Assembly: GCA_947472635.1 (NCBI GenBank)
Contig: CANJDY010000021.1
Location: 1 to 16,613, forward strand
Reading direction: 5' to 3'
DNA: 16,613 nt
From: Chitinophagaceae bacterium
GTDB taxonomy: Bacteria > Bacteroidota > Bacteroidia > Chitinophagales > Chitinophagaceae
Shown here: positions 15,354 through 16,613 of the stretch, in pieces
How the letters are laid out: the number at the start of each line of letters is the position of its first letter
How positions within the stretch are numbered: the stretch's first letter is position 1
Program-made: the position numbers and the translations under genes
The notes under the pieces: generated by a model
What the model was told of the DNA's origin: nothing
The model's database searches: none
The model's input: only the letters and a program-made list of their open reading frames with translations

Positions 15354-16613
15354 TCACCAATGTAGCCTAGCCGCTACTATGAAATTTCTTCCTCCAGCCG
15401 AGAATCCGGAAGCAAAATATCGGTAGTTTCTATCAAAAATATTGTCAATTCCAACCTGAAGGAGTAAATTTTTGCTACAATTTATAGATGCTTTCCAGTT
15501 GACCGTTAGCCAGGAAGGCATTCCATCCGCCGTGGCATATTGCGCATTATCCTCTCCGTCAGCATTATATTGATCCAAATATTTCCAGCCATTGTAAAGC
15601 AAAAAAATCTCTGCATTAATTTTACTGTGTTGGTAAAGAAGACTTGTTTTCCCAATAAGCGGAGGGATATGGTCTAGCGGTTTTGAAGCTACTTTTTTGT
15701 TTACAAGTAAGTAGCTTCCGTTTGCCTGTTGCTCATATATACTGGAGCTCGTTGAATTATCGGTGCGATAAAAGCCTTTTGTTGCGCTTAAACTGCTGCT
15801 AAAACTAAAGCTCGAAAATAGTCCAGCTTTTACCCCCAGCGACAGTCCGTATAAATTTGCATGATTTACGTTTTGGCTGGCTAATACCTGGCTTTTTACA
15901 CCATTGTATATAATTGAATCCTGCCCATTTAATGTAAAAGGAGCTTTAATAATTGCCTGATTGAATAGGGTGTAAAAACCAGTCAATTCAATGCTGATTT
16001 TTTGAGCAATCATTTGCTGTATGGTTATATCAGCATTATAAGTAAACTCAGGTTTTAAATTTGCGTTCGGCAATACAAGCTGCTTTGCTGAGGTGCTCGA
16101 TTCAAATATTTTCGACAAATCATCAATGTTGGGAGTTCTGAATCCCGACGAGAGGGATGCACTTATTAAGGTGCCATTTTGGGGAGTGTAAACAATTCCT
16201 ACATTACCAGTTAGTGCAATATTATTTTGCTTTACTGCAGTATCTGGTAAATTAAAAAAGGAGTTATCTAGCACATTGCTTTGCAAGCGGATCGACTGAA
16301 TACGAAGGCCATCATTTAATACTAGTTTTTTGCTTTTGAACTTGAAAGTATGCTGGGCATAGATTCCGAAATTATTCATTTTGTTTTTCCCATCGGGATA
16401 CCGGGTGTTGAGTTTGCTTGCCACTCCGGTAATTAAATTAGTCCTTTTGGCAGTTGATTGCACATCGTTGAGTTGAATATCAGCTCCCATTACCCATTCG
16501 TGGTTGCCCATTTTAATTCTTCCGCTTACCGTTGTTCCAAATACGTTTACCCTTTCCAACTGGCTGTCAAATCTATCAAGGCGTTTATATTCTCTGGTTT
16601 GTCTGCTTTCTTC
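15354..16613 (-). CDS. TonB-dependent outer-membrane receptor, C-terminal barrel (5' end outside window)
   Basis: The frame stays open to the window edge, so about 420 C-terminal residues are visible. The signal peptide, TonB box and plug domain lie outside. The visible part is a 22-strand-type barrel region: NFGIYAQHTFKFKSKKLVLN, GNVGIVYTP, SASLSSGFRTPNIDDLS, NANLKPEFTYNADI, NHANLYGLSLGVK, LQVGIDNIFDRNY and the terminal strand FIVAARLHW ending in an aromatic residue, as needed for outer-membrane insertion. The FRTPNIDDLS and NLKPE blocks are typical of receptors for siderophores, haem or vitamin B12 rather than SusC-type glycan transporters; the ligand cannot be told. A TTG at 16559 is an internal leucine, not a start. 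The gene ends 114 bp before the sigma gene start, with a hairpin between. Confidence 0.9.
   Translation of the reverse strand, partial: EESRQTREYKRLDRFDSQLERVNVFGTTVSGRIKMGNHEWVMGADIQLNDVQSTAKRTNLITGVASKLNTRYPDGKNKMNNFGIYAQHTFKFKSKKLVLNDGLRIQSIRLQSNVLDNSFFNLPDTAVKQNNIALTGNVGIVYTPQNGTLISASLSSGFRTPNIDDLSKIFESSTSAKQLVLPNANLKPEFTYNADITIQQMIAQKISIELTGFYTLFNQAIIKAPFTLNGQDSIIYNGVKSQVLASQNVNHANLYGLSLGVKAGLFSSFSFSSSLSATKGFYRTDNSTSSSIYEQQANGSYLLVNKKVASKPLDHIPPLIGKTSLLYQHSKINAEIFLLYNGWKYLDQYNADGEDNAQYATADGMPSWLTVNWKASINCSKNLLLQVGIDNIFDRNYRYFASGFSAGGRNFIVAARLHW

Overview
The window is AT-rich chromosomal DNA from a member of the Bacteroidota, most likely a Chitinophagaceae-like lineage. The evidence is a Bat (aerotolerance) VWA/TPR protein, the long three-domain form of IspG, start codons without Shine-Dalgarno sequences, several promoter -7 elements of the Bacteroidota type (TAnnTTTG), and an ECF sigma factor next to a membrane-anchored beta-barrel-like protein. 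I see no insertion sequence, phage gene, CRISPR array, rRNA or tRNA. Most of the window is housekeeping.

Layout. 1-1254 (+) is the 3' part of a BatB-BatC fusion. 1474-5158 (+) holds ispG and nadB, 22 bp apart and probably cotranscribed. They converge on a leftward block: tsaB (7816-7127), a cysteine-free ArsR-type repressor (7026-6673) and a persulfide dioxygenase/double-rhodanese protein resembling CstB (6587-5184). 8052-10019 (+) holds ridA, a D-2-hydroxyacid dehydrogenase and greA. greA is preceded by a promoter directly abutting a strong terminator-like hairpin. From 10281 to the right edge everything runs leftward: uvrC, a small lipoprotein, a one-TM protein with a barrel-like C-terminus, its partner ECF sigma factor, and the 3' part of a TonB-dependent receptor that leaves the window.

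How the parts fit. The ArsR protein and the CstB-like enzyme form a plausible reactive-sulfur detoxification unit, comparable to bigR/blh and cstR/cstB, but the regulator lacks the usual thiol sensor. The sigma factor and the membrane protein look like a cell-envelope signalling pair. The remaining genes serve isoprenoid synthesis (ispG), NAD synthesis (nadB), tRNA t6A modification (tsaB), imine detoxification (ridA), transcription elongation (greA) and nucleotide excision repair (uvrC).

The best leads for something new are the greA leader (a GraL-like attenuator arrangement), the BatB-BatC fusion with a possible internal signal-peptidase site, the cysteine-free repressor with a perfect 12-3-12 palindrome overlapping terminator and promoter, and the anti-sigma-like/beta-barrel fusion. 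No gap over 300 bp lacks a gene; the largest (10020-10280) holds two terminators.
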